A DNA stretch of 51,106 nucleotides from Candidatus Omnitrophota bacterium (GTDB lineage Bacteria > Omnitrophota > Gorgyraeia > Tantalellales > Tantalellaceae): positions 1 to 51,106 of the forward strand of contig WJMG01000004.1 in NCBI GenBank assembly GCA_014728075.1, written 5' to 3'. A program made the position numbers and the translations under genes. The notes below the pieces were generated by a model, which did no database searches, was not told where the DNA came from, and saw only the letters and a program-made list of their open reading frames with translations. Positions 26,614-36,026 of this stretch are shown one piece after another. How positions within the stretch are numbered: position 1 is the stretch's first letter; every line of letters starts with the position of its first letter.

Positions 26614-27687
26614 CTACTCCTCGGTCAACATTATATACAAACGGTTAACATCATCAAGTGTCACAACTCCCGTTATTCTCCCGTTCTCCTCGACCGGAAG
26701 CGCGCTGGTATTATGGTCCTGCATTATTTTCTGCAGTCTGTCCAGCGGTGTCGAAGCCGATACCGGGGGTATGTCGGTGCGCATTATGCCTCCTATTCCG
26801 CTCGACTTATCTTTTTCGTGCGCGGCCCTGATAAGGTCCCTTCTTGTAATAAATCCCGCCAGACGGCCGTCTTCCATTACGGGAAAATCCTCCTGGTGTT
26901 TATGGAACACCTTTTCGAGGACTTCGGCCAGGGTGGATGTAGGCGAAACTGTTTCGAAAACGCCTCCGAGGATATCTCTGACCCTGTATTTTTTTATGGT
27001 TTCCCTTACCTGGACCTGCATCCCTTCGCTTGAGGCTGCCATGTAGATAAAAACCGCTATGATGATAAGGAATATGTGTCCGTTCACGAGCCCCAGATAA
27101 CCGAAGAAAAGAGCGAAAATATGCCCCAGCCGCACTGCCGCGCGGGTAGCCTTCTTATAGCCTATCCTCGTAGCCATTAACGCCCTGAGCGCCCTGCCTC
27201 CGTCCATCGGGAAAGCGGGAAGTATATTGAAAACCGCCAGAATGAGATTGATCCAGTAAATGTGAGCAAGTATGTTAAAACCGCCCGTATACTCGGCCCT
27301 TCCGGTCAAAACAAGAAAAGGGTACATCAGCGTTTCTCTGCCCAGCAATGCTGTAAGGGGAAAATAGAAAACAGCCACTACAAGTATGTTGAACACGGGG
27401 CCGGCAAGTGAAATAACCAGTTCCTGATGGGGTTTTTTCGGCATCTCGGCCATCGAGGCGACGCCCCCGATGGGAAGCAGGGTTATTCGTTTGACCTGTA
27501 TACCGAAATACGCGGCAGCCAGACTGTGGCAAAGCTCGTGCAAAGTAACGAAAAAGAAAACCCCCACTATCAGCACCAGCCCTCTGGGCCCCATGAGAAG
27601 GGCAAAAAGTGCCAGGAGCAGGAAAAAAGTAAAGTGAATATCTATGTCTATACCGAAGACCCTGGCAAGCTTGAACGAACCTCTCAT
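26614..27687 (-). CDS. M50 family site-2-type protease with C-terminal CBS pair
   Basis: This 357-residue intramembrane metalloprotease has the zinc motif HELCH at 50-54 inside a membrane helix, and the third ligand motif NILPAFPMDGGRALRAL (Asp162). Two CBS domains occupy about 235-357 (LAEVLEKVFHKHQEDFPVMEDGRLAGFITRRDLIR in outline, then DRLQKIMQDHNTSALPVEENGRITGVVTLDDV). M50-CBS proteases are thought to sense adenine nucleotides through the CBS pair; their substrates are mostly unknown. The gene overlaps the M16 protease by ATGA, so the two are co-expressed. Confidence 0.93.
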   Translation of the reverse strand: MRGSFKLARVFGIDIDIHFTFFLLLALFALLMGPRGLVLIVGVFFFVTLHELCHSLAAAYFGIQVKRITLLPIGGVASMAEMPKKPHQELVISLAGPVFNILVVAVFYFPLTALLGRETLMYPFLVLTGRAEYTGGFNILAHIYWINLILAVFNILPAFPMDGGRALRALMATRIGYKKATRAAVRLGHIFALFFGYLGLVNGHIFLIIIAVFIYMAASSEGMQVQVRETIKKYRVRDILGGVFETVSPTSTLAEVLEKVFHKHQEDFPVMEDGRLAGFITRRDLIRAAHEKDKSSGIGGIMRTDIPPVSASTPLDRLQKIMQDHNTSALPVEENGRITGVVTLDDVNRLYIMLTEE

Positions 27688-28955
27688 AATTTTTCAAGCT
27701 CCTTTCTCACTTTTATTTTTTGTGAGGAGGTTATATTGCTTATCATGGCAAGACTTGCCGCCCGGGCGTTAAAGACCCTGGAACACGCCCTGTTGACATC
27801 TTCAAGCGTCAGTTCATCCAGTTTCTTTAAGACATAGGGGACATCGGGTATCTCCCTGTGGACCATGAACCTGTCCCCCAGCCATAACATTCGGCTGGAA
27901 GTCCCTTCCATAGCCAGCATGAATTGTCCTTTAGTATATTCTTTTGCACGGACCAGTTCGTCCTCGGTAATCCCTATGTCTTTCATATTTCTGAGTTCGT
28001 CGAGTATTGCCACAAGTGACTTTACCGCGTTCCTGTTATCCACTCCGGAATGTATGATCACTTCTCCCACATCGCTGTGCCGCTTGTACATTGAAGAAAT
28101 GTCGTAGCACAACCCGTATTTTTCTCTCAACTCCTCAAAAAGGCGGGAAGACATGTTCCCTCCGAGGATAACATTCATCAGTTTGTAGGCGAAGCGCTCT
28201 TTTATATTCCTGTCGAAAGCGTAAAAACCGAGCGCGATATGCGTCTGATTGGTGTCGGCTGAGGAAAAACGGGTCCTTGGGCCCCGCGAAGTTACCGCCG
28301 GAGATGAGAACCGGCCCTTTCTTTTACGCTTCAGGCCGGAGAACTTCTCGCCCGCGTAGGAGAAGATCCTTTCCGGGGAAACTTTACCGGACGCTACCAC
28401 CGCTATATTACCGGGATGATAATGGGCTTCCTTGAAGTCCAGGACATCGGCCATCCTGAAATTCCTGACAGTGGAAATATTTCCGGTGAGCGGCCGCCCC
28501 AGGGGAGAACCGGGCCACATGATGGCCTCAAGAAGCTCCATCACCCTGTCCCCGGGGTGGTCCCGGTACATCTTGATCTCTTCACAGATAACGGATTTTT
28601 CCCGAAGAAAATCTTTCTTGTCGAACCTGGGTTCCAATATCATATCGGCGAGTATGTCCATTCCCAGTTCCATGTATTTTGAAGGCACTTTGACCATGTA
28701 ACAGGTCACTTCGTCGGAAGTGAATCCGTTAAAAGCCCCGCCTACACCCTCGACCGCCTGTTTAAGGTCCTTGGCTGTCCTGGTACGGGTGCCCTTGAAA
28801 AGCATGTGCTCGATAACATGGCTTATCCCGCTGTTGTGCTCGGACTCATACCTTCCCCCTACCCCGATCCAGACACCCAGGGAAACGGAACTCATCTGTT
28901 TCATGGGCGAAACCACAGTGGTCAGTCCGTTCTTTTCCTTCGTTTTTTTATACAT
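27684..28955 (-). CDS. M16 family zinc peptidase (mitochondrial processing peptidase-like)
   Basis: This 423-residue protein contains the inverted zinc motif HVIEH at 46-50 with the downstream Glu near 126 (SVICEEIKMYRDHPGDR). The second M16 half has the ALGFYAF and NVILGGNMSSRLFEELREKYGLCYDISS motifs. It is a single-chain, PqqL/YmxG-like processing protease expected to degrade or mature peptides in the cytoplasm. ATG 28955 is preferred, with GAAGGGATC upstream. The 135-bp upstream gap holds a 14-bp palindrome and a pyrimidine/purine repeat tract. Confidence 0.93.
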   Translation of the reverse strand: MYKKTKEKNGLTTVVSPMKQMSSVSLGVWIGVGGRYESEHNSGISHVIEHMLFKGTRTRTAKDLKQAVEGVGGAFNGFTSDEVTCYMVKVPSKYMELGMDILADMILEPRFDKKDFLREKSVICEEIKMYRDHPGDRVMELLEAIMWPGSPLGRPLTGNISTVRNFRMADVLDFKEAHYHPGNIAVVASGKVSPERIFSYAGEKFSGLKRKRKGRFSSPAVTSRGPRTRFSSADTNQTHIALGFYAFDRNIKERFAYKLMNVILGGNMSSRLFEELREKYGLCYDISSMYKRHSDVGEVIIHSGVDNRNAVKSLVAILDELRNMKDIGITEDELVRAKEYTKGQFMLAMEGTSSRMLWLGDRFMVHREIPDVPYVLKKLDELTLEDVNRACSRVFNARAASLAMISNITSSQKIKVRKELEKL

Positions 28956-29028
28956 AAGATCCCTTCGTTCTTTTTCCGGACCGGCAAGCGCCAAAACCCG
29001 GCTCGGACGGGCACGGGATATTCGGGTA

Positions 29029-29042
29029 TCTTCATATGAAGA
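29029..29042. promoter_or_regulatory. 14-bp perfect palindrome upstream of the M16-M50 protease pair
   Basis: TCTTCATATGAAGA is self-complementary over all 14 bases, in the gap between ruvX and the M16 gene, about 75 bp before the protease start. A dimeric regulator could bind it. No good -35/-10 pair is visible nearby, so function is open. Confidence 0.3.
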
Positions 29043-29049
29043 ACAGGCC

Positions 29050-29106
29050 TTCCGGCCCTTTCCCCTTTTTACTCTTTCCCCTTTAAGCTTTCAGCCCTTT
29101 AACCTC
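29050..29106. repeat. Degenerate purine-rich intergenic repeat tract
   Basis: On the minus strand this reads as GGTTAAAGGGCTGAAAGC, TTAAAGGGGAAAGAG and TAAAAAGGGGAAAGGGCC, loose 7-9-nt units of the (T/G)AAAGG type. It covers the end of ruvX and the start of the gap. Similar tracts occur near 40950, 46600, 46740 and 47900. Confidence 0.4.
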
Positions 29107-29507
29107 ATATCCAGATATGTCTGCAATATAAGCTGCGCGGCCATTTTGTCTATGACCCTGCGTCTTTTCGCCCGGGACATATCAGCCAAAATAAGTATAT
29201 CTTCAGCCTCTTTCGTGCTTAATCTCTCATCGAAGAGAGTAACATCGATCCCGCTTACATTCTCAAGAAGAGAAGCGAATTTTCGGGCGTCCTCTGCCCT
29301 TTCCCCTTCTGAGCCGTCCATATTGACCGGCAGGCCCACCACTATCCCCGAAACACCGTATCTGCAAGCCATGGAAGCGATCTCGTCCGCGGCTTCTTTG
29401 TCGGAAGTCCTCTTCACCACATCCCTGCCCTGGGCTATCGTACAGCTTTCGTCGCTCACCGCTACACCTATGTTCCTGGTCCCCAGGTCTATCCCCATAA
29501 ATCTCAT
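29091..29507 (-). CDS. ruvX: Holliday junction resolvase-like / pre-16S rRNA nuclease YqgF
   Basis: This 138-residue RNase H-fold protein has the N-terminal motif FMGIDLGTRNIGVAVSDE (first catalytic Asp), IVVGLPVNMDGSEGERAEDARKF, VTLFDERLSTKEAE, and a late Asp in RRVIDKMAAQLILQTYLD. YqgF/RuvX trims the 16S rRNA 5' end and may act on branched DNA. It begins one base after the trpA stop, so it is co-transcribed with the trp genes. Its final codons fall in a repeat-like purine tract. Confidence 0.93.
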   Translation of the reverse strand: MRFMGIDLGTRNIGVAVSDESCTIAQGRDVVKRTSDKEAADEIASMACRYGVSGIVVGLPVNMDGSEGERAEDARKFASLLENVSGIDVTLFDERLSTKEAEDILILADMSRAKRRRVIDKMAAQLILQTYLDMRLKG

Positions 29508-29508
29508 G

Positions 29509-30315
29509 CTACCTCACGCCGTGAACCGCCCTGGAAAGCGACGAAGCCAGCTTCCCCAGGTCTTTCAGCATCTTTTTTCCCCCTTTCGGGTTCTCCTCGA
29601 TGACCCTGACCAGGGCGCTGCCTACTATAACACCGTCCGCGCAGGAAGCTACCTCACGGGCCTGTGCCGGTGTAGAAACGCCGAACCCGACGCATACGGG
29701 CTTTTTCGTTATTCTCTTGAGGGCTTTCACCTGTCTTTTGATACCCGAAGGCAAACCTTCTCTTGCGCCGGTCACGCCTGTCAGGGAAACATAATAGATG
29801 AATCCGCCGGATCTAGAGGCTATCCTGCGGAACCTTGACAGGGAAGTGGTAGGGGCCGCCAGCAATATCACCTTGAAATCACTCTTCCCCGCTTCGTCCA
29901 GAAGCTCACCGGCTTCTTCAAGAGGAAGGTCCGGGACTATGACACCGTCCGCTCCGGCTCCGCTCGCTTCTCTGACGAAGCGCCCTATGCCGTAATGAAG
30001 TATTATATTGTAATATGTCATAAAAACAAGAGGGACTTTCACCTTCTTTCGGATATCCTTTACCATATTGATGACTTTACGGGCGGTACAGCCTGCCTTT
30101 AGAGCCCTTTCCACCGCCTTCTGTATCGTGGGGCCGTCGGCAAGCGGGTCAGAAAAAGGTATCCCAAGCTCAATTATATCGGCTCCCGAACTCTCCAGCG
30201 CGGCAACGATGCCGGAGGTCGCGGAAATGCTCGGGTCACCCGCGGCTACATAAGCTATAAAAGCTTTTCTGTTCTCTTTTTTCAGCTTATCAAAAGTTTC
30301 ATCTATTCTGTTCAT
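29509..30315 (-). CDS. trpA: Tryptophan synthase alpha subunit
   Basis: TrpA cleaves indole-3-glycerol phosphate to indole, which is channelled to the beta subunit. The 268-residue barrel has FIAYVAAGDPS, the catalytic Glu in IIELGIPFSDPLADGPTIQ, MTYYNIILHYG, GVIVPDLPLEE and YYVSLTGVTGAR, then FGVSTPAQA and DGVIVGSALV (phosphate site). It lies 25 nt after trpB, the usual partner order. Confidence 0.97.
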   Translation of the reverse strand: MNRIDETFDKLKKENRKAFIAYVAAGDPSISATSGIVAALESSGADIIELGIPFSDPLADGPTIQKAVERALKAGCTARKVINMVKDIRKKVKVPLVFMTYYNIILHYGIGRFVREASGAGADGVIVPDLPLEEAGELLDEAGKSDFKVILLAAPTTSLSRFRRIASRSGGFIYYVSLTGVTGAREGLPSGIKRQVKALKRITKKPVCVGFGVSTPAQAREVASCADGVIVGSALVRVIEENPKGGKKMLKDLGKLASSLSRAVHGVR

Positions 30316-30340
30316 GATATCCCCGGACTTTGTTGTTCTA

Positions 30341-31531
30341 TCATATGAATTTCTCTATTATGCTCATATCCTTATCTCCCCTTCCCGAAAGACAGAGGAC
30401 GATAACATCGCTTTTCCTGGTACCGGGAGCGAGTTTTGTCAGATACTGTATGGCGTGCGCCGTCTCAAGAGCGGGAATTATGCCTTCCGTCTCGGAAAGA
30501 AGGCGTACGCCTTTGATCGCCCCCTTATCGTCTACCGAAACATACCTGGCCCTCCCCGAGACCTTGTAATACGAGTGCTCCGGCCCCACCCCCGGATAAT
30601 CAAGGCCCGCTGAAACCGAATGGGCCAGTTCAACCTGCCCGTCGGCATCCTGCAGAAGATAGCTCTTGCTGCCGTGAAGCACACCGACCCCGCCTTTCAT
30701 AAGCGCCGCGGCGTGCTTTCCGGAATTTATACCCTTTCCCGCGGCTTCAACGCCTATGAAAGCCACTTCTTCGTCATCGACAAAAGGGTGGAAAAGGCCG
30801 ATCGAATTGCTTCCTCCTCCGACACAGGCGACGAGATATTCGGGAAGCTTGCCCTCCTTTTTCCTGACCTGTTTACGGGCTTCCCTGCCGATAACCGCCT
30901 GAAAATCCCGGACCATCATCGGATAGGGATGCGGGCCGACAACGGAACCTATTATGTAGTGCGTGTTCTTTACATTGGTTACCCAGTCCCGTATGGCCTC
31001 GTTCGTCGCGTCCTTAAGGGTACACGATCCGCTGGAAACGGGTATAACCCGTGTGCCCATCAGTTTCATCCTGTTAACATTAAGATTCTGCCGTTCGATA
31101 TCCTCCGTGCCCATGTACACATCGCATTCGAGACCGAAAAGTGCTGCTACCGTAGCCGTAGCTACTCCGTGTTGTCCGGCGCCGGTCTCGGCTATCAAGC
31201 GGGTCTTTCCCATCTTCACGGCCAGCAGAGCCTGCCCTATGGTATTGTTTATCTTATGGGCGCCGCTATGAAGGAGGTCTTCCCTCTTAAGGTATATCTT
31301 TCCCCCTCCCAGTTTTCTTGTGAGTTTTTGGGCGAAATAAAGAGGCGTCGGCCTCCCCGCGTACTCCTTCAAATAATACTCAAGGTCCTTTTTGAAGGAT
31401 GTCTTGGACGCTATTCTCTCGTAGGCGGAAGTAAGTTCCCTTAAAGCGGGCATAAGGGTTTCCGGAACATATTCTCCCCCGAACTCTCCGAAATAACCTC
31501 TTTTATCGGGCATCTTATATCTTTTTGGCAT
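30341..31531 (-). CDS. trpB: Tryptophan synthase beta subunit (TrpB1 type)
   Basis: TrpB joins indole and serine using PLP. The 396 residues match canonical TrpB1: [30 protein letters not shown], the PLP-lysine motif [16 protein letters not shown] (Lys93), [13 protein letters not shown], the phosphate loop [12 protein letters not shown], and [21 protein letters not shown] precedes the ATG, which overlaps the trpF 3' end by 17 nt. A second, different beta subunit (TrpB2) is encoded two genes upstream. Confidence 0.97.
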   Translation of the reverse strand: MPKRYKMPDKRGYFGEFGGEYVPETLMPALRELTSAYERIASKTSFKKDLEYYLKEYAGRPTPLYFAQKLTRKLGGGKIYLKREDLLHSGAHKINNTIGQALLAVKMGKTRLIAETGAGQHGVATATVAALFGLECDVYMGTEDIERQNLNVNRMKLMGTRVIPVSSGSCTLKDATNEAIRDWVTNVKNTHYIIGSVVGPHPYPMMVRDFQAVIGREARKQVRKKEGKLPEYLVACVGGGSNSIGLFHPFVDDEEVAFIGVEAAGKGINSGKHAAALMKGGVGVLHGSKSYLLQDADGQVELAHSVSAGLDYPGVGPEHSYYKVSGRARYVSVDDKGAIKGVRLLSETEGIIPALETAHAIQYLTKLAPGTRKSDVIVLCLSGRGDKDMSIIEKFI

Positions 31532-32171
31532 TTTCTATGAACTCCTTTATCTTTTGAGGGTCCTTCTTACCCGGATACGCTTCTACCCCGCTGGAGGAAT
31601 CCACTCCGTAAGGCCTGACCGCTTTCACAGCTGCTTCCACATTCTCCGGGACCAGTCCGCCGGCAAGAAGGAAAGGCGCCGGTATGATGTCCCTTCTCTC
31701 TGAGAGGATTTCCCAGTCAAAGGTCAGGCCCGTCCCGCCCGAAAGCCCCCTGTGAAAAGTATCAAAAACGAAAAGGTCGGCGGAAGCGTAATCCCCGGGC
31801 ATATATGAGCCGTTCGAAAGGATATTGTCCCGCACCTTGAAGGTCTTCAACACCTTTACGCCGAGATCTGATCTCAGTTTTTCGCAATAGTCCGGCGTTT
31901 CGAGGCCGTGCAGCTGAACGCATTCGAATCCGCCCGCCCTGACTACATCCTTCACCTTTCCGGGTTCAGCGTCACGGAAAAGAGCGACTTTAAGCACTTC
32001 GGGGTATTCCGACCTGACCGCGGCGGCTATCTCCATTACGCTCGAGATTTCCAGGCAGCGTGGCGACTCCGGGACGAAAACGAACCCCAGCATGTCGGCT
32101 CCGTTCTCACACGATATCAAAGCGTCGCGGCCGTTCGTTATCCCGCAGATCTTTACCTTTACTTCTCTCAC
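31515..32171 (-). CDS. trpF: Phosphoribosylanthranilate isomerase
   Basis: TrpF isomerises phosphoribosylanthranilate in tryptophan synthesis. The 218-residue barrel begins [10 protein letters not shown] (catalytic Cys), with [40 protein letters not shown] (catalytic Asp), [10 protein letters not shown] and [17 protein letters not shown] place the start at the GTG 32171 because AGGGAG lies six bases before it. A GTG six codons earlier (32189) is possible. It sits between the two beta-subunit genes. Confidence 0.94.
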   Translation of the reverse strand: MREVKVKICGITNGRDALISCENGADMLGFVFVPESPRCLEISSVMEIAAAVRSEYPEVLKVALFRDAEPGKVKDVVRAGGFECVQLHGLETPDYCEKLRSDLGVKVLKTFKVRDNILSNGSYMPGDYASADLFVFDTFHRGLSGGTGLTFDWEILSERRDIIPAPFLLAGGLVPENVEAAVKAVRPYGVDSSSGVEAYPGKKDPQKIKEFIENAKKI

Positions 32172-32191
32172 AGGGTTCTCCCTATACACGG

Positions 32192-33550
32192 TCAGCCTTC
32201 CACGACGGGAACATTCTTCTGGGCGTCATCGATCTTTTTGTCCGGAAGCTCAAAATCCTCGAGTTTCCCCGAAAGATAGGCATCGTAAGAGTTAAGGTCG
32301 AAATGACCGTGCCCGCTGAACATGAAAACGATGCATTTCTCTTCTCCGGTCTCCTTGCACTTCAACGCTTCGTCTATAGTACCCCTTATGGCATGTGAAG
32401 TTTCCGGCGCCGGTATTATGCCCTCGGTCCTCGCGAAAAGGACCGCAGCCTCAAAACAGGGATTCTGATGATAAGATCTCGGTTCTATGACCTTCTGGTC
32501 TACCAGAAGACTGACGAGCGGGGCCATGCCGTGGTATCTCAAGCCGCCCGCGTGTATCCCGGCCGGAACGAAATCGTGGCCGAGCGTATGCATCATCAAT
32601 AGCGGTGTCATCTGGGCCGTATCGCCGAAATCGTACCTGTAGGGGCCCTTGGTAAGGGTCGGACAGGCAGTAGGTTCCGTACCGATTATACTTATATCCT
32701 TTCCGTCAAGCTTGTCCTTGACGAACGGGAAAGAGAAACCGGCGAAATTACTTCCTCCTCCGCAGCAGCCGATGAGGACATCCGGTTCTTCACCGGCTAT
32801 ATCCAGCTGCTTCCTGACCTCCTGGCCTACGATGGTCTGGTGAAGAAGAACATGGTTAAGGACACTGCCGAGGGAATATTTGGTGTCTTCGTTCTTCGCG
32901 GCCACTTCCACGGCTTCCGAAATAGCTATTCCCAGGCTTCCCGGTGTATCCGGGTCTCTGGCCAGTATTTTCTTTCCCGATTCGGTCCTTTCGCTCGGTG
33001 AAGGATAGACATTCCCGTTCCAGATATGCATGAGAAATTTCCGGTAAGGCTTCTGGTCGTAACTGCACCTTACCATATAGACCTCGCACTCCAGCCCCAG
33101 GATATTACACGCAAAGGACAGCGCGCTGCCCCACTGTCCCGCCCCGGTTTCGGTGGCTATCTTCCTTACACCCTCTTTCTTGTTGTAATAAGCCTGCGCC
33201 ACGGCGGTATTGGGCTTGTGGCTGCCGGGAGGCGATACGCTCTCGTCCTTGAAGTATATGCGCGCGGGAGTACCCAGAGCTTTTTCAAGCCTCCGGGCCC
33301 TTCTAAGGGGAGTGGGCCTCCACATCCTGTATATATCCATAAGCTCATCGGGAATATCTATGTACTTTTCCCGGGAGACTTCCTGCTGAATAAGCCCCAT
33401 CGGGAATATCGGGGCCAGGTCTTCCGGGCCTATCGGTTTGCCCGTAGCCGGGTTCACCGGGGGCTTGAGCGGCGCCGGGAGGTCCGGCTGGATGTTATAC
33501 CAACTCACGGGCATGTCTTTTTCGCCTAAAAGTATCTTGTCATCAGCCAT
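32192..33550 (-). CDS. trpB2: TrpB2-type tryptophan synthase beta chain
   Basis: This 452-residue PLP enzyme belongs to the TrpB2 branch. It has the long N-terminal region ([29 protein letters not shown]), [14 protein letters not shown], the PLP lysine in [21 protein letters not shown] (Lys112), [12 protein letters not shown] and [12 protein letters not shown]. It lacks the TrpB1-specific N-terminus for TrpA contact. TrpB2 can condense indole and serine without TrpA; some members may use other substrates such as phosphoserine. ATG 33550 is chosen over a longer frame because AGAAGGAGTTAACG precedes it. Confidence 0.93.
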   Translation of the reverse strand: MADDKILLGEKDMPVSWYNIQPDLPAPLKPPVNPATGKPIGPEDLAPIFPMGLIQQEVSREKYIDIPDELMDIYRMWRPTPLRRARRLEKALGTPARIYFKDESVSPPGSHKPNTAVAQAYYNKKEGVRKIATETGAGQWGSALSFACNILGLECEVYMVRCSYDQKPYRKFLMHIWNGNVYPSPSERTESGKKILARDPDTPGSLGIAISEAVEVAAKNEDTKYSLGSVLNHVLLHQTIVGQEVRKQLDIAGEEPDVLIGCCGGGSNFAGFSFPFVKDKLDGKDISIIGTEPTACPTLTKGPYRYDFGDTAQMTPLLMMHTLGHDFVPAGIHAGGLRYHGMAPLVSLLVDQKVIEPRSYHQNPCFEAAVLFARTEGIIPAPETSHAIRGTIDEALKCKETGEEKCIVFMFSGHGHFDLNSYDAYLSGKLEDFELPDKKIDDAQKNVPVVEG

Positions 33551-33622
33551 CGTTAACTCCTTCTCTGTTTGTTTTCGGGATCGCGCCTGCGTTGCGGACC
33601 CTCCGGCCGGAACGCCCATAGC

Positions 33623-34399
33623 TCATTCTCTTATCAACTCTCTCACCTTGCTGCCTACATTATCTTCTCTCATGAAGACCTCGCCCGCGAGCACGGCGTT
33701 CACTCCCAGGCTTTTAAGGAACATAATCTGTTCATAAGTTGAAATGCCGCTCTCCGAAACTATGATCTTGTTCTCCGGTATCATGTGTATCAGGCGCTGT
33801 GTAGTAGCGAGATCGACGGTAAAGCTCGAAAGGTCCCGGTTATTTATCCCTATTATGGAAGCGTTGCATCTAAGGGCCTTATCTAGCTCTTCCTCGTTAT
33901 GGACCTCAAGGAGCACATCCATGCCCAGTTCCTTTGAAAGTTCGTATAACCTGGATATCTCCCCGGCCGTAAGGATGTGCGCTATGAGCAATACCGCGTC
34001 CGCGCCCCAGGCGGCGGACTGATATACCTGATATTCATCCAAAATGAAATCTTTCCTCAATACCGGTATGGTAACCCTTTCCTTTATCATTTTGAGGTAC
34101 TCGGGCCGCCCGTCAAAGAACCTTTCGTCCGTAAGGACGCTTATCGCGCTTGCACCCGACGCCTGGTACGCCAGGCCGATCTGCAGGGGATCGAAATCTT
34201 CCCTTATAACTCCCCTCGAAGGAGAGCTCTTTTTAATTTCCGCTATCAGGTTTATATGTCCTTTTCTCCCGATGTTCTTCTTGAATGTGCTCCTGATGCA
34301 TTTTTCCTCGGCCTTCTTTTTGATATCGGACAGAGGGACCGCGGCTTTCTGTTTTTCGATCTCCTTTTTTTTATGTTCTATGATCCGTGTTAAGAACAT
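33623..34399 (-). CDS. trpC: Indole-3-glycerol phosphate synthase
   Basis: TrpC closes the indole ring of carboxyphenylaminodeoxyribulose phosphate. The 258 residues start ILTR-like (LTRIIEHKKKEIEKQK). They have LIAEIKKSSPSRG (catalytic Glu and Lys), ISVLTDERFFDGRPEYL, PVLRKDFILDEYQVYQSAAWGADAVLLI, LLEVHNEEEL, IIGINNRDLSSFTVD and VSESGI. It is monofunctional, with no TrpF fusion. It overlaps the trpD 3' end by 10 nt and is followed by trpB2 after 72 nt. Confidence 0.97.
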   Translation of the reverse strand: MFLTRIIEHKKKEIEKQKAAVPLSDIKKKAEEKCIRSTFKKNIGRKGHINLIAEIKKSSPSRGVIREDFDPLQIGLAYQASGASAISVLTDERFFDGRPEYLKMIKERVTIPVLRKDFILDEYQVYQSAAWGADAVLLIAHILTAGEISRLYELSKELGMDVLLEVHNEEELDKALRCNASIIGINNRDLSSFTVDLATTQRLIHMIPENKIIVSESGISTYEQIMFLKSLGVNAVLAGEVFMREDNVGSKVRELIRE

Positions 34400-35427
34400 G
34401 CTTTTCCCCCTCCGGCCTTTCCGGTCATCTCAACAAGGGCATTGAGGGTTTCAAGGGCTTTGCCGGAATCTATGGAATCTTGGGCCAGCCTCACCCCTTC
34501 CTTAAGGTCGGCGGTTCTGCCGGCCGCAAGAAAACCCGCGCTGGAATTGATGAGAACGATATCCCTCCTGGGACCTCTCTCCCCCGAAAGCACGGCTTTA
34601 ACGATGGCCGCGTTATCACGGGCCGAGCCTCCCGTTATCTCCTCGATCCCCGCTTTTTCTACTCCGAAATCGGAAGGTCCGATGTCATATGTCCTGACGG
34701 CGCCGTCCTTCAGCTCGCTTACCCTGGTGGGCCCGGTAATGGTTATCTCGTCCAGGCCGTCTTCGCCGTGGACCACCAGCGCCCTCTCCGATCCGAGACG
34801 CCCGAGCACTTCCGCAAGCGGGACCGTAAGTTTCCTTTCGAAGACACCAAGGACCTGGCAGCTTACGGAGGCGGGATTGGAAAGGGGCCCTAATATGTTG
34901 AAAATGGTCCTTTTCCCGATCTCCTTCCTCGCGGGGGCGGCGTATTTCATAGCTTTATGGAATATGGGTGCGAAAAGAAAGGCTATATTTATCTCGTTCA
35001 GACATCGGGACATAATAGAGTGGTCCGCGTCGATCCTGACACCCAGAGCCTCCAGCACATCCGCGCTCCCGCATTTACTGGAGGCGGACCTGTTGCCGTG
35101 TTTGGCGACCTTCACGCCTCCTCCGGCCAGGACAAAAGAAACAGCGGTCGAGATATTGAAACGGTTTATCCCCGACCCTCCCGTTCCGCAGGTATCGAGG
35201 ACGGGCCCCTTCTCAACCCTGACCTTAAGCGCCTTATCCCGCATGACCCTGGCGCCTCCCGATATTTCCTCTACCGTCTCTCCCTTTTCGCTTAAACCCG
35301 TCAGAAAGGAAACTATGTCTTCCCGGGAGGCGGCCCCCGTCATGATCTGCTCAAAGACCTGTCCGGATTCATCCTGTGTAAGGTCACATCCGAGTTTTAT
35401 CTTTTCTATCGCCTGTTTAATATTCAT
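34390..35427 (-). CDS. trpD: Anthranilate phosphoribosyltransferase
   Basis: TrpD adds phosphoribose to anthranilate. The 345 residues have the N-terminal helical domain (IKLGCDLTQDESGQVFEQIMTGAAS), the PRPP loop DTCGTGGSGINRFNISTAVSFVLAGGGVKVAKHGNRSASSKCGSADVLEALG in outline, and RKEIGKRTIFNILGPLSNP, VHGEDGLDEI and NSSAGFL. It is monofunctional, unlike enterobacterial TrpGD. Its own ribosome-binding site is weak; trpG lies 35 nt upstream. Confidence 0.97.
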   Translation of the reverse strand: MNIKQAIEKIKLGCDLTQDESGQVFEQIMTGAASREDIVSFLTGLSEKGETVEEISGGARVMRDKALKVRVEKGPVLDTCGTGGSGINRFNISTAVSFVLAGGGVKVAKHGNRSASSKCGSADVLEALGVRIDADHSIMSRCLNEINIAFLFAPIFHKAMKYAAPARKEIGKRTIFNILGPLSNPASVSCQVLGVFERKLTVPLAEVLGRLGSERALVVHGEDGLDEITITGPTRVSELKDGAVRTYDIGPSDFGVEKAGIEEITGGSARDNAAIVKAVLSGERGPRRDIVLINSSAGFLAAGRTADLKEGVRLAQDSIDSGKALETLNALVEMTGKAGGGKACS

Positions 35428-35462
35428 TTTTTTCCGCGTTTTTATAGCTTACCCACCGTGAT

Positions 35463-36026
35463 CTACAGACTTAAAAAGTTCTCCAGCATCTTTTTTCCGT
35501 CCTCCGTCAGGATGGACTCGGGATGGAACTGAACTCCCCATATGGGGTATTCTTTATGGCGCAGCGCCATGATCTCTTCTTCTTCCGTCCATGCCGTCCT
35601 TTCAAGCGGTTCTCTAAGGCTTCCGGGTTCGACTATCAGGGAGTGGTATCTTGTGGCCATAAAAGGATCGCTGAGACCCTTGAAGATATCCTCCCCGTTA
35701 TGCTGGATAGGGCTGACTTTTCCGTGCATTATACGGCTGCCCCTGACGACCCTGGCCCCGTATACTTCCGCGATGGTCTGATGTCCCAGGCAGACTCCGA
35801 GTATAGGTATCCTGTTCTCGAAAGCTTTTACGGCTTCGGCCGATACGCCCGCGTCAGCGGGACAGCCGGGCCCCGGGGATATTACGAGCCTGCCGGGGGA
35901 TAATTCCTTTATCTCCCTGACAGATACCCTGTCGTTCCTGCGCACAATAACTTCCTGCCCGAGCTCCCCGAGATACTGAACGATGTTATAAGTAAAGGAA
36001 TCGTAATTATCTATGACGAATATCAT
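35463..36026 (-). CDS. trpG: Anthranilate synthase component II, glutamine amidotransferase
   Basis: TrpG supplies ammonia from glutamine to TrpE. The 187 residues carry [19 protein letters not shown], the oxyanion segment [11 protein letters not shown], the nucleophile loop [17 protein letters not shown], and the catalytic His/Glu in [15 protein letters not shown]. It overlaps the trpE stop (ATGA). PabA activity for folate synthesis can be shared by such proteins; no pabB is seen here. Confidence 0.96.
   Translation of the reverse strand: MIFVIDNYDSFTYNIVQYLGELGQEVIVRRNDRVSVREIKELSPGRLVISPGPGCPADAGVSAEAVKAFENRIPILGVCLGHQTIAEVYGARVVRGSRIMHGKVSPIQHNGEDIFKGLSDPFMATRYHSLIVEPGSLREPLERTAWTEEEEIMALRHKEYPIWGVQFHPESILTEDGKKMLENFLSL

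Noticed and set aside
32192-33550. Recent duplication or pseudogene copy of trpB
   Set aside because: The protein is intact and belongs to the distinct TrpB2 branch with a different N-terminus and longer chain, so it is not a recent copy of the neighbouring trpB.
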